From assembly GCF_900129565.1 (NCBI RefSeq), contig NZ_FQWD01000006.1:310001-374000 (forward strand): a stretch of 64,000 nucleotides of DNA. Direction: 5' to 3'. This document shows positions 44,301 to 53,290 of the stretch, in pieces; the stretch's first letter is position 1, and each line of letters opens with the position of its first letter. The DNA is from Marisediminitalea aggregata. Lineage in GTDB: Bacteria > Pseudomonadota > Gammaproteobacteria > Enterobacterales > Alteromonadaceae. Below the pieces are notes generated by a model. It ran no database searches. It was not told where the DNA came from and worked only from the letters and a program-made list of their open reading frames with translations. Both the position numbers and the translations under genes were made by a program.

Positions 44301-45250
44301 ATAATTTCAGTATTGCGGTATTGCTGTTTACTGAGGGCATCCTGGGTATCGCGAATTTCGCGCTCCCCGCTCAGGAATACCAGTATGTCACCGCGAGGCT
44401 CGCGCATGAGTTCATCGACGGCATGAATAATGCGATCAACCTGGTCCTGATCGTCTTCGGCGTCTTCCGGGTCGTGATACCGAATTTCTACCGGGAATGT
44501 GCGGCCACTGACTTCAATAATGGGCGCATCGTTGAAATAACGGGAAAAGCGCTCCGGATCAATGGTTGCTGACGTGACAATGACTTTCAGCTCGGGCCGC
44601 TTCGCCAATAGCTGCTTCAGGTAACCAATCAAAAAGTCGATGTTCAGGCTGCGTTCGTGCGCCTCATCAATAATGATGGTGTCGTATTCATTTAAAAAAC
44701 GGTCTTGCTGCATTTCAGCAAGCAACATACCGTCGGTCATGAGCTTGACCAGGGTGCTGTCGCTGACCTGATCAGAAAAGCGGATTTTAAAGCCGACTTT
44801 TTCGCCAATCTCAGTACCCAGCTCCTCAGCAATACGCGACGCGACACTTCGAGCAGCAAGACGTCTTGGTTGCGTATGCGCTATTTTGCCAGTAATCCCC
44901 CGTCCTAACTCCAGGCATATTTTGGGGATCTGCGTGGTTTTACCCGACCCCGTCTCACCGGCAATAATGACCACCTGATTATCGGCAATCGCTTGCTTAA
45001 TATCGTCTTTGCGTTCGCTAACCGGCAGCGCCGGATAGTCTATTTGTGGCACTGCGGCCGCCCTGGCTTCACAACGCGCAATAGACGCATTGATCCTGTC
45101 TATCACCTTAGCAAGTTGTTGATGGCTGGCCTCGTCATCGGCTTTTGCTTTTTGCAAACGCTGTAATTGACGACGAATGGGAAAGCGATCAGCAATAGCA
45201 CATTGCGGTAACTGACTAAACAGCGCTTTGAACGGCGAGGGATTGGGCAT
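41354..45250 (-). CDS. hrpA: ATP-dependent RNA helicase HrpA
   Basis: A 1298-residue DEAH-box helicase, the same length as E. coli HrpA (1300). Motifs: Walker A GETGSGKTTQIPKI (about 99-112), DEAH, SATID, and the conserved QRAGRCGRVSEG. A helicase-associated (HA2/ratchet) region and an OB-fold follow, then the long bacterial C-terminal region (DUF3418). In E. coli HrpA is involved in rescuing stalled or collided ribosomes; the family is ATP-dependent and RNA-binding. The gene stands alone, with no close neighbour in the same direction. Confidence 0.96.
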   Translation of the reverse strand: MPNPSPFKALFSQLPQCAIADRFPIRRQLQRLQKAKADDEASHQQLAKVIDRINASIARCEARAAAVPQIDYPALPVSERKDDIKQAIADNQVVIIAGETGSGKTTQIPKICLELGRGITGKIAHTQPRRLAARSVASRIAEELGTEIGEKVGFKIRFSDQVSDSTLVKLMTDGMLLAEMQQDRFLNEYDTIIIDEAHERSLNIDFLIGYLKQLLAKRPELKVIVTSATIDPERFSRYFNDAPIIEVSGRTFPVEIRYHDPEDAEDDQDQVDRIIHAVDELMREPRGDILVFLSGEREIRDTQDALSKQQYRNTEIIPLYARLSASEQQRIFQPHGGRRIVLSTNVAETSLTVPGIKYVIDPGTARISRYSPRSKVQRLPIEPVSQASANQRAGRCGRVSEGICIRLYSEDDYLNRPAFTDPEILRTNLASVILQMLTLGLGDIASFDFVQPPDSRQINDGFRLLEEIQAIDRRKEKAGLTQLGRQISRLPVDPRYARMVVAAGELNCLMEVIVISAGLTIQDPRERPQEKRAQADEKHAEFADKDSDFIALLNLWQAFREKQNELSNNQLRKWCQANFINYLRMREWQDIVSQLRKSVAELNLRITQQPADYAAIHQALCTGLLSHIGMKDKEREYLGARNTKFMIFPGSGLAKANPKWVVAAELVETSKLFARMVAKIDPAWIERLAGHLVKQNYSEPHWSKKRGAVTASEKVTLFGLPIVAQRFVTYSQIDPPVCHQLFIREALVNGDTRLRYDVLEDNQAMLQLADDWEQKTRRRDLMVDEQQLVDFYAQKLPVSVNSEAAFKKWAKQKEALASLRFTEDDVFVQQPGTGLANAFPDSWLQGNLSLPLRYHFEPNAVDDGVTVTIPLPLLNQVSADGFDWQVPGLRHELVVQLIKSLPKRLRRNFVPAPNYAEACLSDIKNTEEKSGRPIPLLEAISQKLLRMTGVTVEPEDWQLDQLDKHLIMHFEVVDADRKVLARGDDLDALKHTLQGKVKQTFEKAATPELERKDITTWDFDALPESFTQKHGGFEVQAYPALVVKGKRVDIELVPEAEQAASMHQQGLNRLLMVNMPSPVSYLEQKLPNKAKLGLYFNPFGQIKALIDDCILAGIDALSRRFQSQSGSPVRDKTQFEACLDFVRANINDEVLVIAQQVESGLTLAHECQKKMKGKVSFDMVSGLSHIKAHLATLVFPGFVAEFGSQRLDDWNRFLKALARRLEKLPVDPNRDRIQQITIDKVESSYQSTLAKYPKHKVPEDLLAIRWMIEELRVSLFAQQLGTAYPISAKRIENQLEQF

Positions 45251-45489
45251 AGTGGGCTGCGTATGACTCTGAACTACAAAAACACGGATCCTAGAAGAAG
45301 CGGCCGGTTTTTTCTAGCCTTTTCGGGTATTTTGCCGCACATTGCCATGAGCCGCAGCGAACGCTTTGCCAATGCAAGACGGAACAGAGTGCATCCAGCG
45401 CAAACACCATTACGCTGGGCTTCTGTTAGCAATAACGTTGGCTAAGACGCAAACCCGCCAGTCAGGACCAGCGAAGTTCGGCATTTTAA

Positions 45490-45909
45490 TCAGGCGGTTT
45501 TCGGGTATTCGGCGTGGAGCTGTTTGTCGATTGCAGCCAGAATCTGAGAACGACTGATACAACCCACCAGTAACCCGTCAGCATCTACAACCGGGTACAT
45601 CTTGGGCTTTTCGATCAGTAACTTTTCTGCCACTTCTAAAATCGACATGGTGTCAGACACTGTCATCACCGGCGAGTGCATAATCTCGCCTACGCGACAC
45701 ACCTGCTCCCGATAGTAGGTCGACTCAACCATGGCTTTAATACAATCCTGCTCAGACAGAAACCCGCAAAGCTTACCCGCTTCATCCAAAACCGGGCCAC
45801 CAGACTGCTGTCGCTGTAGCAGTCGTTCGACGGCTTCTGCAACGGGCATATTTTTGGTGAGTTTAACGGGGTGATGGTCCATATAATCACAAACCTGCAA
45901 CGATTCCAT
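45490..45909 (-). CDS. CBS domain-pair protein
   Basis: From the ATG at 45909 (AGGAGG 5 bp upstream) it is a 139-residue protein made of two CBS domains: about 5-60 (VCDYMDHHPVKLTKNMPVAE) and 71-130 (VGEIMHSPVMTVSDTMSILE). Paired CBS domains bind adenosine nucleotides and regulate partner proteins, but stand-alone pairs often lack an assigned partner. A longer frame to 46110 is an upstream artefact without a ribosome site. Neighbouring genes are unrelated. Confidence 0.88.
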   Translation of the reverse strand: MESLQVCDYMDHHPVKLTKNMPVAEAVERLLQRQQSGGPVLDEAGKLCGFLSEQDCIKAMVESTYYREQVCRVGEIMHSPVMTVSDTMSILEVAEKLLIEKPKMYPVVDADGLLVGCISRSQILAAIDKQLHAEYPKTA

Positions 45910-46151
45910 TTTTCCTCCTGCACAGCGGTGGCCAACACAGGCCGGTACTGCATAGTTGTTGTTATCCTGAGGGTGTTTGCACGGACATCTCAACACGTAA
46001 CAACAGCCTCTAGCGCTTGGGGCATGGGCCCTGATTAAAAGTGAATGCCAGAAACTCTTATACCTTAAGCGTAGCGTAGTTTTGGAAAAACCGCATAAAA
46101 TATAGCGCAATAGGGTCAGGCGAACCGTCAGGCAGTTAAAACGTTAACGAA

Positions 46152-46619
46152 TCAAATAATCCCGGCTTCCAGACTAGCTGCCATTGTGAGTCCGAGCGCC
46201 TCACACTCTGCTAAAAACGCAGTCTTGAATTCGCCCTTACAAATGAGTGGGGCTTGCACCAGCTTCCAGCGCAGTCCAGTGGTAACCGACGTTATAGCGC
46301 GGAGCGTTCCTGTCCCATCCTGACCAGCCCGAATATAGAAACTAAACGGCATGGCCTGAGTATGTTCAAGACAAGGGTAGTAGCAACGGTCAAACAGGTC
46401 TTTTGTTAAGCCCGCCATGTAGCCCAGGTTTTCAGTCGTCCCAATAATAACAGCCTGGGCCTTGCAGATATCCTCAGGTTGCACAGCCGCAGGCGCTGCA
46501 ACCACTACGTTGATATTGTTGATGTCGGGATGACAGGCACCACGTTCAACCGCTTCTGCCATTTGACGGGTATTGTCGGAAGGGGCATGTGCAATAATCA
46601 ACAGGGTTTTCGTCGGCAT
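46152..46619 (-). CDS. Flavodoxin-fold NAD(P)H-dependent oxidoreductase
   Basis: A 155-residue flavoprotein of the flavodoxin family. The FMN phosphate loop is IIAHAPSDNTRQMAEAV (about 8-24), followed by the second FMN-contacting segment IIGTTENLGYMAGLTKDLFDR. The YYPCLEHTQAMPFSFYIRAG stretch is the usual lid region. It resembles the NADPH-dependent FMN reductase/flavodoxin-like proteins that act on quinones or as electron carriers; a specific reaction cannot be read. It lies about 240 bp upstream of the CBS gene, in the same direction. Confidence 0.85.
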   Translation of the reverse strand: MPTKTLLIIAHAPSDNTRQMAEAVERGACHPDINNINVVVAAPAAVQPEDICKAQAVIIGTTENLGYMAGLTKDLFDRCYYPCLEHTQAMPFSFYIRAGQDGTGTLRAITSVTTGLRWKLVQAPLICKGEFKTAFLAECEALGLTMAASLEAGII

Positions 46620-46679
46620 TTGTGACTCGCTATGGCATAGCTGTTTTAGCGACTACTCTACCCTGCCCACATCCATGAC

Positions 46680-47045
46680 TCAATGCAGCAGGTCCAGACT
46701 GTCGGCGTCTTCCTTGCAGAAAAGTAACTGGCATTGGTGCATAGCAAGCGCTTCCTGAAAGTGTGTTTGATAATGCAAATAATCAGACTCAAGAACACAG
46801 CATACCGCTTTGATGTTGTGACGCTTAACCAGAGCCAGCAGTTCGTTTTCATAACGAAGTTCAGCTCCTAGCATAATTGTTTTGTGGTGCCAGGGAGCCT
46901 GATTAATAAAAAAGCGTACAACGTAACGCTGACGTGCAGTTAATGAACTCCCTAACTGAAAGGACAGGTAATCTGTGCCGACGATGATGATCGGGACCGG
47001 CACAGGTTTAAATAGGGAAAACAGACGTTTAAGCATAGACAACAA
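46680..47045 (-). CDS. Hypothetical protein with a small Rossmann-like domain
   Basis: A 121-residue protein with a hydrophobic strand and turn (VPIIIVGTDYLSFQLGSSL) followed by KTIMLGAELRYENELLALVK and IKAVCCVLESD. The pattern recalls the nucleotide-binding CoA_binding_3-type domain of sugar transferases and epimerases (a beta-alpha-beta unit ending in a vlG...el..lv..h.I..v pattern). Here it stands alone without the rest of such an enzyme. No family is certain. The start may be codon 1 or codon 4. It lies between the flavodoxin and isoaspartyl-peptidase genes, all on the same strand. Confidence 0.6.
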   Translation of the reverse strand: MLSMLKRLFSLFKPVPVPIIIVGTDYLSFQLGSSLTARQRYVVRFFINQAPWHHKTIMLGAELRYENELLALVKRHNIKAVCCVLESDYLHYQTHFQEALAMHQCQLLFCKEDADSLDLLH

Positions 47046-47102
47046 TGGTATTTATCTGCATGTGGCAGGCAGTATTAACTGAATACTACCCGCCAACGCA
47101 AA

Positions 47103-48110
47103 TTATTCGTTAATCCATTGCTGATAAATGCCGACTTTAAGATTTCCCTGAGTATCGATTTGCGCGCGATACATGCCGGAAGTATTGAACACGGCAGCGA
47201 TGTTGCCCTTTGCATCGACGGCAATAATACCGCCATCGCCCTCGGCTTTAACCAGAACATCATTGATAACGGTATTCGCAGCGTCGGCCAGCGTATCATT
47301 GCGGTATTTCATTCGGCTACAAATATCAGCGGCAACGTGAAAACGAATAAAATACTCGCCGTGTCCGGTGGCAGAAACAGCACAGCTTTCGTTATCTGCA
47401 TAGGTGCCAGCGCCAATAACCGGTGAGTCACCAATACGGCCAAATCGCTTAGCGGTCATGCCGCCGGTTGAGGTGCCCGCGACCAGGTTGCCATATTGGT
47501 CGAGCACTACCGCGCCAACGGTACCAAAGCGCTCGTTACCCTGTTGTCCACCATAAGGCACATTCGCGTTAAGGATCCGCTCTTTCGCTTTGAGCAAGGC
47601 TTTGTAACGTCGCTCTGTATTGAACAAGGTGTTTTTGACCGGTTTCATACCAATCGATTCGGCAAATGCTTCTGCCCCTTTTCCACTGAGCATCACGTGC
47701 GGCGACTGTTCCATCACCGCCAGTGCGGCGGCTATTGGACTACGGATGGTTTTCACCCCAGCGACTGCCCCAGCATTCAGCGTGCCACCGTGCATAATAG
47801 ATGCGTCCAGCTCGTGTTGACCTTCAAAGGTGTAAACGGCGCCAATGCCCGCGTTAAACAGCGGTGACGTTTCCATAACCTGAATGGCGGCCACGACCGC
47901 TTCTTCGCCCTTCGCACCGTCTTTCAGTAGCTTATAGCCGGTTTGCACGGCTTCCTGCAGTGCAGCCACATAAGCGGCTTCGCGTTCTGGCGTCATATTG
48001 GCCTTTAAAATTGTGCCAGCACCACCGTGGATGACAATGGCAACATCCTGCGCCCAGCCCGGTGCGATTAACCCACAGCAGAACAAAGCAGTGTAAATAC
48101 GTTTCAGCAT
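47103..48110 (-). CDS. iaaA: Isoaspartyl peptidase / L-asparaginase (Ntn hydrolase), exported
   Basis: A 335-residue plant-type asparaginase that also hydrolyses beta-aspartyl dipeptides. A signal peptide covers about 1-20 (LFCCGLIAPGWA), so the mature enzyme is periplasmic, unlike the cytoplasmic E. coli IaaA. The autocatalytic cleavage and nucleophile residue is T197 in FGTVGAVVLD; the substrate-binding GTSTGGMTAKRFGRIGDSP and GTYAD follow. The alpha part begins at VAIVIHGGAGTI. The length fits (E. coli 321). It probably scavenges isoaspartyl peptides from outside sources. Confidence 0.93.
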   Translation of the reverse strand: MLKRIYTALFCCGLIAPGWAQDVAIVIHGGAGTILKANMTPEREAAYVAALQEAVQTGYKLLKDGAKGEEAVVAAIQVMETSPLFNAGIGAVYTFEGQHELDASIMHGGTLNAGAVAGVKTIRSPIAAALAVMEQSPHVMLSGKGAEAFAESIGMKPVKNTLFNTERRYKALLKAKERILNANVPYGGQQGNERFGTVGAVVLDQYGNLVAGTSTGGMTAKRFGRIGDSPVIGAGTYADNESCAVSATGHGEYFIRFHVAADICSRMKYRNDTLADAANTVINDVLVKAEGDGGIIAVDAKGNIAAVFNTSGMYRAQIDTQGNLKVGIYQQWINE

Positions 48111-48389
48111 TTTCTTGAATACTCCCTACGGAAATGTTTTATTCACTCTACGGGTTTCCCGGGATGCTGACCAGAGCCAATGGCCGGCTTTTTGCGGCAT
48201 TCGTCGAAACTGCTGCTGTTAGGTATCTCATTCTTTATTCAAGGCACTTGGGCACGCTGAATGCGCGTGTTAGTATCCACCCTATTGCCCACTGGCTACG
48301 TAGCCACGTACTGCGTGCCGTTTAGTGCTACAAATGCTCAGTGGCTTCCTGAATACCGCATTAGCAAACAATAAAAAGTACAATTCATC

Positions 48390-49829
48390 ATGAGTCAACA
48401 CAGTCCGGCCAGCTTTCTCTGGCATGATTACGAAACCTGGGGTGTCAGCCCACAAAAAGACATGCCCAGCCAGTTTGCGGCTATTCGCACCGACGCAGAT
48501 CTGAATGAAATTGGCAAGCCCATCAATATTCTTTGCCAGATTGCTAATGACTATTTACCACAGCCACAGGCTGCACTGGTAACGGGATTAACGCCGCAAC
48601 ACACGCTGCGCGATGGGATGAATGAAGCTGACTTTGCCGCTAAAATTCATCAGGTAATGTCGGAACCCGGTACCTGTGTTGTAGGCTACAACAGCATTCG
48701 ATTCGACGATGAAGTGTCCCGCTATTTGTTTTATCGTAATTTCTACGATCCCTACGCAAGGGAATGGCAAAACGGCAATAGCCGTTGGGATATCATTGAT
48801 CTGGTGCGTGCCTGTTATGCCCTGCGCCCGGAAGGCATTGAATGGCCAATGCGAGACGACGGCTCTCCCAGTTTTAAGCTGGAGTTATTAACCGCGGCCA
48901 ATGGCATCGATCACGGCCATGCTCATGACGCGTTGTCTGATGTACGCGCCACTATCGCGCTGGCCAAACTGATTAAAGACAAACAGCCTAAACTATTTGA
49001 TTACGCGCTTTCACTGCGCCAGAAAGCCCAGGTATCACGACAAATTAATCTCCAGCAACTCACGCCTCTGGTTCACGTATCGTCAAAAATCCCGGCTAGT
49101 CAGGGTTGCTGTACCTGGATCCTCCCGGTTGCTCAGCACCCGACAAACCCCAATGCCGTGATTGCTGTCGACTTACAGTCAGATCCGTCACCGCTGTTGT
49201 CATTAGACACAGAAGCGCTCAGAGAGCGTCTGTACCGCAAACGCGAGGAGATGCAGGACGACGAGCCCCGCCCGGGCATCAAACTCATTCACATTAACCG
49301 CTCGCCGTTTATTACCACGGCCAAGGCCGTATCCGAAGAAAACGCAGAGCGTTTGGGCATTAACCGGGAACAGTGTCTGGCAAACTATAAACAATTGGTG
49401 GCTGACACCAGTTGGATTCAGAAGCTAACGGATTTGTATAACACCGAGCTCGATGAACAAGAGCTCGACCCGGACCATGCCTTGTATAGTGGCGGCTTTT
49501 TAACGAGGGAAGAGAAAAACTGGTGTGATGATGTACGTACTTCGTCTCCCGAACAGCTCACCAGCCTGGCAGACAAAACGCAGAACCCGACGCTGAAATC
49601 GTTGCTATTTCGCTACCGGGCGAGAAACTACCCTAATACCCTCACCTTTGAAGAAAGTCAGAAATGGCAGCGTCATCGTCAGTTCCGCTTAACGGACCCA
49701 ACCTCTCCTGCGAGCATTACGCTAGAGCAGTATTTATTTACGCTTGAGCAATTGGCAGAACAACACGCCGACAATGCCGAGCACAAAGCAATACTAAAAG
49801 CGCTGTATGCATACGCACAAAACTTGTGA
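48390..49829 (+). CDS. sbcB: Exodeoxyribonuclease I
   Basis: A 479-residue 3'-5' single-strand exonuclease of the DEDDh class, similar in size to E. coli ExoI (475). The catalytic acids sit in FLWHDYETWG (Exo I motif), VGYNSIRFDDEVSRYLFYRN (Exo II region) and GHAHDALSDVRATIALAKLI (Exo III, His and Asp). The SH3-like and C-terminal domains follow, including NPTLKSLLFRYRARNYP. The ribosome site is weak. It is a single gene acting in mismatch repair and recombination (also called xonA). Confidence 0.96.
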   Translation: MSQHSPASFLWHDYETWGVSPQKDMPSQFAAIRTDADLNEIGKPINILCQIANDYLPQPQAALVTGLTPQHTLRDGMNEADFAAKIHQVMSEPGTCVVGYNSIRFDDEVSRYLFYRNFYDPYAREWQNGNSRWDIIDLVRACYALRPEGIEWPMRDDGSPSFKLELLTAANGIDHGHAHDALSDVRATIALAKLIKDKQPKLFDYALSLRQKAQVSRQINLQQLTPLVHVSSKIPASQGCCTWILPVAQHPTNPNAVIAVDLQSDPSPLLSLDTEALRERLYRKREEMQDDEPRPGIKLIHINRSPFITTAKAVSEENAERLGINREQCLANYKQLVADTSWIQKLTDLYNTELDEQELDPDHALYSGGFLTREEKNWCDDVRTSSPEQLTSLADKTQNPTLKSLLFRYRARNYPNTLTFEESQKWQRHRQFRLTDPTSPASITLEQYLFTLEQLAEQHADNAEHKAILKALYAYAQNL

Positions 49830-50003
49830 TTTTTTCCGGATTAGTGCATCTTTAGTCTAAATCGCATTCAACTTTAGTATGCATTTTACCTGTAGCAGGT
49901 TCTCCTCACCGAGAACTTGCGGCACATCTGACCCATGTGTACTCAATAATAATAAAACGTGTCGTTTACCAAGCGCTCAATACAGGACAGGAAGTAAATC
50001 ACT

Positions 50004-51659
50004 ATGAAAGGCGTTCAATTTTCGTTTGATGATAATCGTAACAACGTTACGCTTTCTATTGCCCCCGACCAACTTGAACAAGAGCTCAGTGCACAAGCCG
50101 TGTATGACGCCCTTTGTGAACAAGGTTTCGACGAGGTGTATTTGTCCCAGTCGGCGATAAAAGCAACCTGCGACAAAGCTAACCACTTTTTCAAAACGAA
50201 AGACAAAACCAGCGTCATGGAACAGGTTGGTGAGCGTCGCCACTGTGAAGTTGAGTTTCGTATCAGCGAAGACAACATGACAGGATATGCCATTCTCACT
50301 GCGCCTCATGGCGGTCAGATCCCCGACACAGCCCAGGTCCTCAGGCTTGCTCAAAAAGCCAATATTCGCCGGGGCCTGGGGAAGAAACGGGTAAAAGCGC
50401 TGCTTGAACAATTATCAGAAGCAGAGCCGGGCAAACGTATTGAAGGCCTTATAGCCAAAGGGCTTCCCCCTCGTGACGGCCGCTCTTCGAGACAGCGTCC
50501 ACTGGTCCCCAATGCATTAGATCGGGTGTTGCGCCCTCAACAGTCAAATGAAAAGAAAGTCGATATGCGCAACCTGGGCGAAATCGTGTGTGTGAAAGCG
50601 CACGCCGAGGTTATGCGACGTGAGCCTCCGACCAAAGGCCGCAGTGGTTTTGATGTGCGGGGCAACACGCTGGTTTCCAAAGAAGGTGAATGGCAGCCTA
50701 TCAAACTGGGTAATGGCACGGCTATCAGTGATCACGACGAAAACCTGGTGGTGTCCACCATTGCGGGTATGCCGAAGTACATGGATCTCATCATGCAGGT
50801 TGATGATACGTTTATTTGCCCAGGCGTGAACGTGGGAACCGGTCATGTAACTTACGAAGGTTCGGTTTTGGTTAATGGTGATGTAACGGAAAAAATGATC
50901 ATCAAAGCCAAAGGTGACGTCACCGTAAACGGCTTTGCAGAGTCTGCAACTATTGAGGCCGGTGGCGATATTATTATTACCGAAGGCGCCATGGGCAAAC
51001 AGCAGGACGTGATGCGCGAGTATACCTGTCAGCTAAAAGCCGGTGGCAGTATTTATATCCAGCACGGTCAGGGTGTCGATATTGTGTGTAATGGTAGCCT
51101 GAACGTGGGACGCCAGCTTGCACATTGCCGTGTGAGTTCTGGTGGCGGCGTCACCATTGGTCGTCCGGAAAATCCTCAGGGCAACATTTTTGCCTGCGAG
51201 GTAAGTAGTCAGGGCCCGGTGATTGCGGGCACAGTTGGAGCAATATCAGGCAGTACGCTACGTATAGACTTTAGCCCTGGTTTTAACCAGCTTCAGGCGC
51301 GCAAAGACTTTTTTGAAGATTTGCTGAAGCAGATTCGCACAAACGCCACCCGCCACAAAGAAAAGATGGATATTATTAACAATCGCGTCGTACCTAAATC
51401 ATTGCTGGCTAAAGTGTCTGAAGCAAAAGAACTGCTACGCAATGAAACTACCCTGCTTTCGTGGATGGAGAGTAAGTCGGTGCAATTACTGGAAGCAAAG
51501 CAACACTACCAGGAATCCGCGCGTTTGATTGCCACCAAAAAGCTGTATTCAGGGGTATCGGTAAAACTGAATAACCGAAACTGGCGTTCCGAGCGTGAAT
51601 ATGAACGAGCCAAAGTGAGTTATGACATGCACCAATGGAAGTATGAACCCATGGTTTAA
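50004..51659 (+). CDS. FapA-like DUF342 domain protein
   Basis: A 551-residue cytoplasmic protein of the FapA/DUF342 family. A charged N-terminal region begins MKGVQFSFDDNRNNVTLSIA. The central part has the repeated beta-solenoid-like pattern (VNGDVTEKMIIKAKGDVTVN, IEAGGDIIITEGAMGKQ, LKAGGSIYIQHGQGVDIVC, SSGGGVTIGRPENPQGNIFA). A long C-terminal coiled-coil-like region follows (about 420-550). In some Vibrio species a FapA relative affects polar-protein positioning and c-di-GMP-linked behaviour; that parallel is not tested here. It is followed by a terminator and lies next to the GGDEF-related gene in the opposite direction. A CAGGAAG ribosome site precedes the ATG. Confidence 0.85.
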   Translation: MKGVQFSFDDNRNNVTLSIAPDQLEQELSAQAVYDALCEQGFDEVYLSQSAIKATCDKANHFFKTKDKTSVMEQVGERRHCEVEFRISEDNMTGYAILTAPHGGQIPDTAQVLRLAQKANIRRGLGKKRVKALLEQLSEAEPGKRIEGLIAKGLPPRDGRSSRQRPLVPNALDRVLRPQQSNEKKVDMRNLGEIVCVKAHAEVMRREPPTKGRSGFDVRGNTLVSKEGEWQPIKLGNGTAISDHDENLVVSTIAGMPKYMDLIMQVDDTFICPGVNVGTGHVTYEGSVLVNGDVTEKMIIKAKGDVTVNGFAESATIEAGGDIIITEGAMGKQQDVMREYTCQLKAGGSIYIQHGQGVDIVCNGSLNVGRQLAHCRVSSGGGVTIGRPENPQGNIFACEVSSQGPVIAGTVGAISGSTLRIDFSPGFNQLQARKDFFEDLLKQIRTNATRHKEKMDIINNRVVPKSLLAKVSEAKELLRNETTLLSWMESKSVQLLEAKQHYQESARLIATKKLYSGVSVKLNNRNWRSEREYERAKVSYDMHQWKYEPMV

Positions 51660-51663
51660 ACCA

Positions 51664-51687
51664 AAGGGGCTGAGGCCCCTTTTTTGT
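51664..51687 (+). terminator. Rho-independent terminator after the FapA-like gene
   Basis: A stem AGGGGC/GCCCCT (51665-51670 with 51675-51680), loop TGAG, and a run of T follow the stop codon within 6 bp. Confidence 0.88.
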
Positions 51688-51693
51688 TGTTAT

Positions 51694-53112
51694 TCAGGTT
51701 TCCGCAATCATGACTTTGCCACCGTGTTGACGGCGTGCCAGATACAATGCCTGACTCGCTCGCTCATACCAGTCAGCGAACGTTTCACCTTCTTGCAACG
51801 CAGCCAGTCCAATCGAGAATGGTAAATCGCGAATATCTTCTCTTTGGTGCGTTTCAACCGCCTCTTTTAGCCGGTCAGCCAGGATCTTAGATGCAGAAAT
51901 GGGGGTTTGTGGGCACAGTATAATGATTTGTTCAGAGCTCCAACGACCCGCAATATCCACTTCCCGAACACACGACAAGCAAATTTTTGCCAACTCTTTG
52001 ATGCCATCTTCATTGATAACCGGCTTGCTGTTTATCTGTCTGGCTGACTGACTGGTAAAGTCGAATAAAATCAGACTGGCGGCAGTATGAAAACGATTAA
52101 AGCGCGATACTTCATCTTCAGCTCGATGAAGCATGAAATTGCGGTTATACAAATTTGTCGATGTATCGTGAGACGATAAAAACTCCAGCATTCGGTTCTT
52201 TTCGAGTAAGACCGTCTGCAGGTTTTCCATTTCTTCTTGTTTCTGGCGCATTTCACTCTTGCAGCGCCGGATTAAGTTTTTACGCCAAATAAGTGTTGCC
52301 AGCAGAATACCACCACAGAATACAACCAGAATACCCAGGCGGAAGTCTTGCTCAGAATGACTTTTAACATTGTTCCATCGCTTATAAATAGCAACGCTGG
52401 TAGCCTCAGGTATCCCGTCGATTGCACTATTCAATAGCGGGATCAAATCTGCATGCGCTTTATTCACACCCAATCGCAATAAATGCACAGGCTCGACATA
52501 CCCGGTTATCGCCATGTCGTGCAAGTTCATGCGGTTCATTTCAGAATTAATGCTTAACAGCGCCCCCGCCATAACATCAACATTGCCCCGAGCCAGCTCG
52601 CGGACGGCTTCGGCCTCGGAGTTCATTAGTTGTAAGCGAATATCCGGATAGTAACGCGCCAGGTACTCTGCGAGGTGACTGTTTTTGTCTACTGCAACCA
52701 ATTGGTGTGAAAGTCCGTCGATACCGTGATACATGACATCATAACTTTCACTCACCAGTACATTGGGTGTAGCAAAGTAAGGCGCGGAAAAGGTCAGAAA
52801 AGAACGGTAAACCGACGATTGACTGACCATAGGCAAAACCATGCACTTCCCGGTTTGTACAAACTCGAGGGACTGTTGCCAGCTGTCGGTTTCGACCAGT
52901 TTGAATTGAACACCGGCGAGTTCGCCAATGACCGTGAGGTAATCTGCGGAAATACCGACATGTGCGCCATTACGGACCATTTCATAAGGCACCCACGAAG
53001 GGTTAACACAATAAGTGACGATTGAAGGCGCAGATAGTGCAGAAAACGTCCAGCCACTTAACATGGCAGAAAGTACGCCCCACCGCACTAAGGTTGCTTT
53101 AAACTTGAACAT
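51694..53112 (-). CDS. Periplasmic solute-sensor protein with a degenerate GGDEF domain
   Basis: A 472-residue membrane protein. An export signal (about 1-28) is followed by a SBP_bac_3-type periplasmic binding domain (about 30-255: VTYCVNPSWVPYEM, then ISADYLTVIGELAGVQF). One membrane helix (about 258-276) and a short coiled coil (280-315) lead to a C-terminal domain with the GGDEF fold (SSHDTSTNLYNRNFMLHRAE, then RRQHGGKV). The cyclase signature is gone. R390-W391-S392-S393-E394-Q395 stands where RxGGEEF belongs, and the usual DxDxFKxxND loop reads FDFTSQSARQINSK. It is therefore unlikely to make c-di-GMP. The fold may serve as a receptor or protein-protein module. Confidence 0.85.
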   Translation of the reverse strand: MFKFKATLVRWGVLSAMLSGWTFSALSAPSIVTYCVNPSWVPYEMVRNGAHVGISADYLTVIGELAGVQFKLVETDSWQQSLEFVQTGKCMVLPMVSQSSVYRSFLTFSAPYFATPNVLVSESYDVMYHGIDGLSHQLVAVDKNSHLAEYLARYYPDIRLQLMNSEAEAVRELARGNVDVMAGALLSINSEMNRMNLHDMAITGYVEPVHLLRLGVNKAHADLIPLLNSAIDGIPEATSVAIYKRWNNVKSHSEQDFRLGILVVFCGGILLATLIWRKNLIRRCKSEMRQKQEEMENLQTVLLEKNRMLEFLSSHDTSTNLYNRNFMLHRAEDEVSRFNRFHTAASLILFDFTSQSARQINSKPVINEDGIKELAKICLSCVREVDIAGRWSSEQIIILCPQTPISASKILADRLKEAVETHQREDIRDLPFSIGLAALQEGETFADWYERASQALYLARRQHGGKVMIAET

Positions 53113-53290
53113 GGTAACAATGTTATTCTTATTTCGTGTCAGTATGCGTTTTCAACGGTGTGAAATCAACTTAAACAAGACAGAAAAGCTAATGAAACAG
53201 ATAGTTATGCCGCTTTCGACAGACTAGAAACAACCTCTGGTATATCTTCATGTTCAATCAGCGAGGCGCACTGCGCCCCGCCATTTGGTA

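Noticed and set aside
45910..46110. N-terminal extension of the CBS-domain protein
   Set aside because: Low-complexity, Cys/Arg-rich reading without a ribosome site; the internal ATG at 45909 has a strong AGGAGG.
53250..53290. GC-rich hairpin (GGCGCA/TGCGCC) after the thiolase gene
   Set aside because: Stem is short and has no T run on the minus strand, so termination is not supported.
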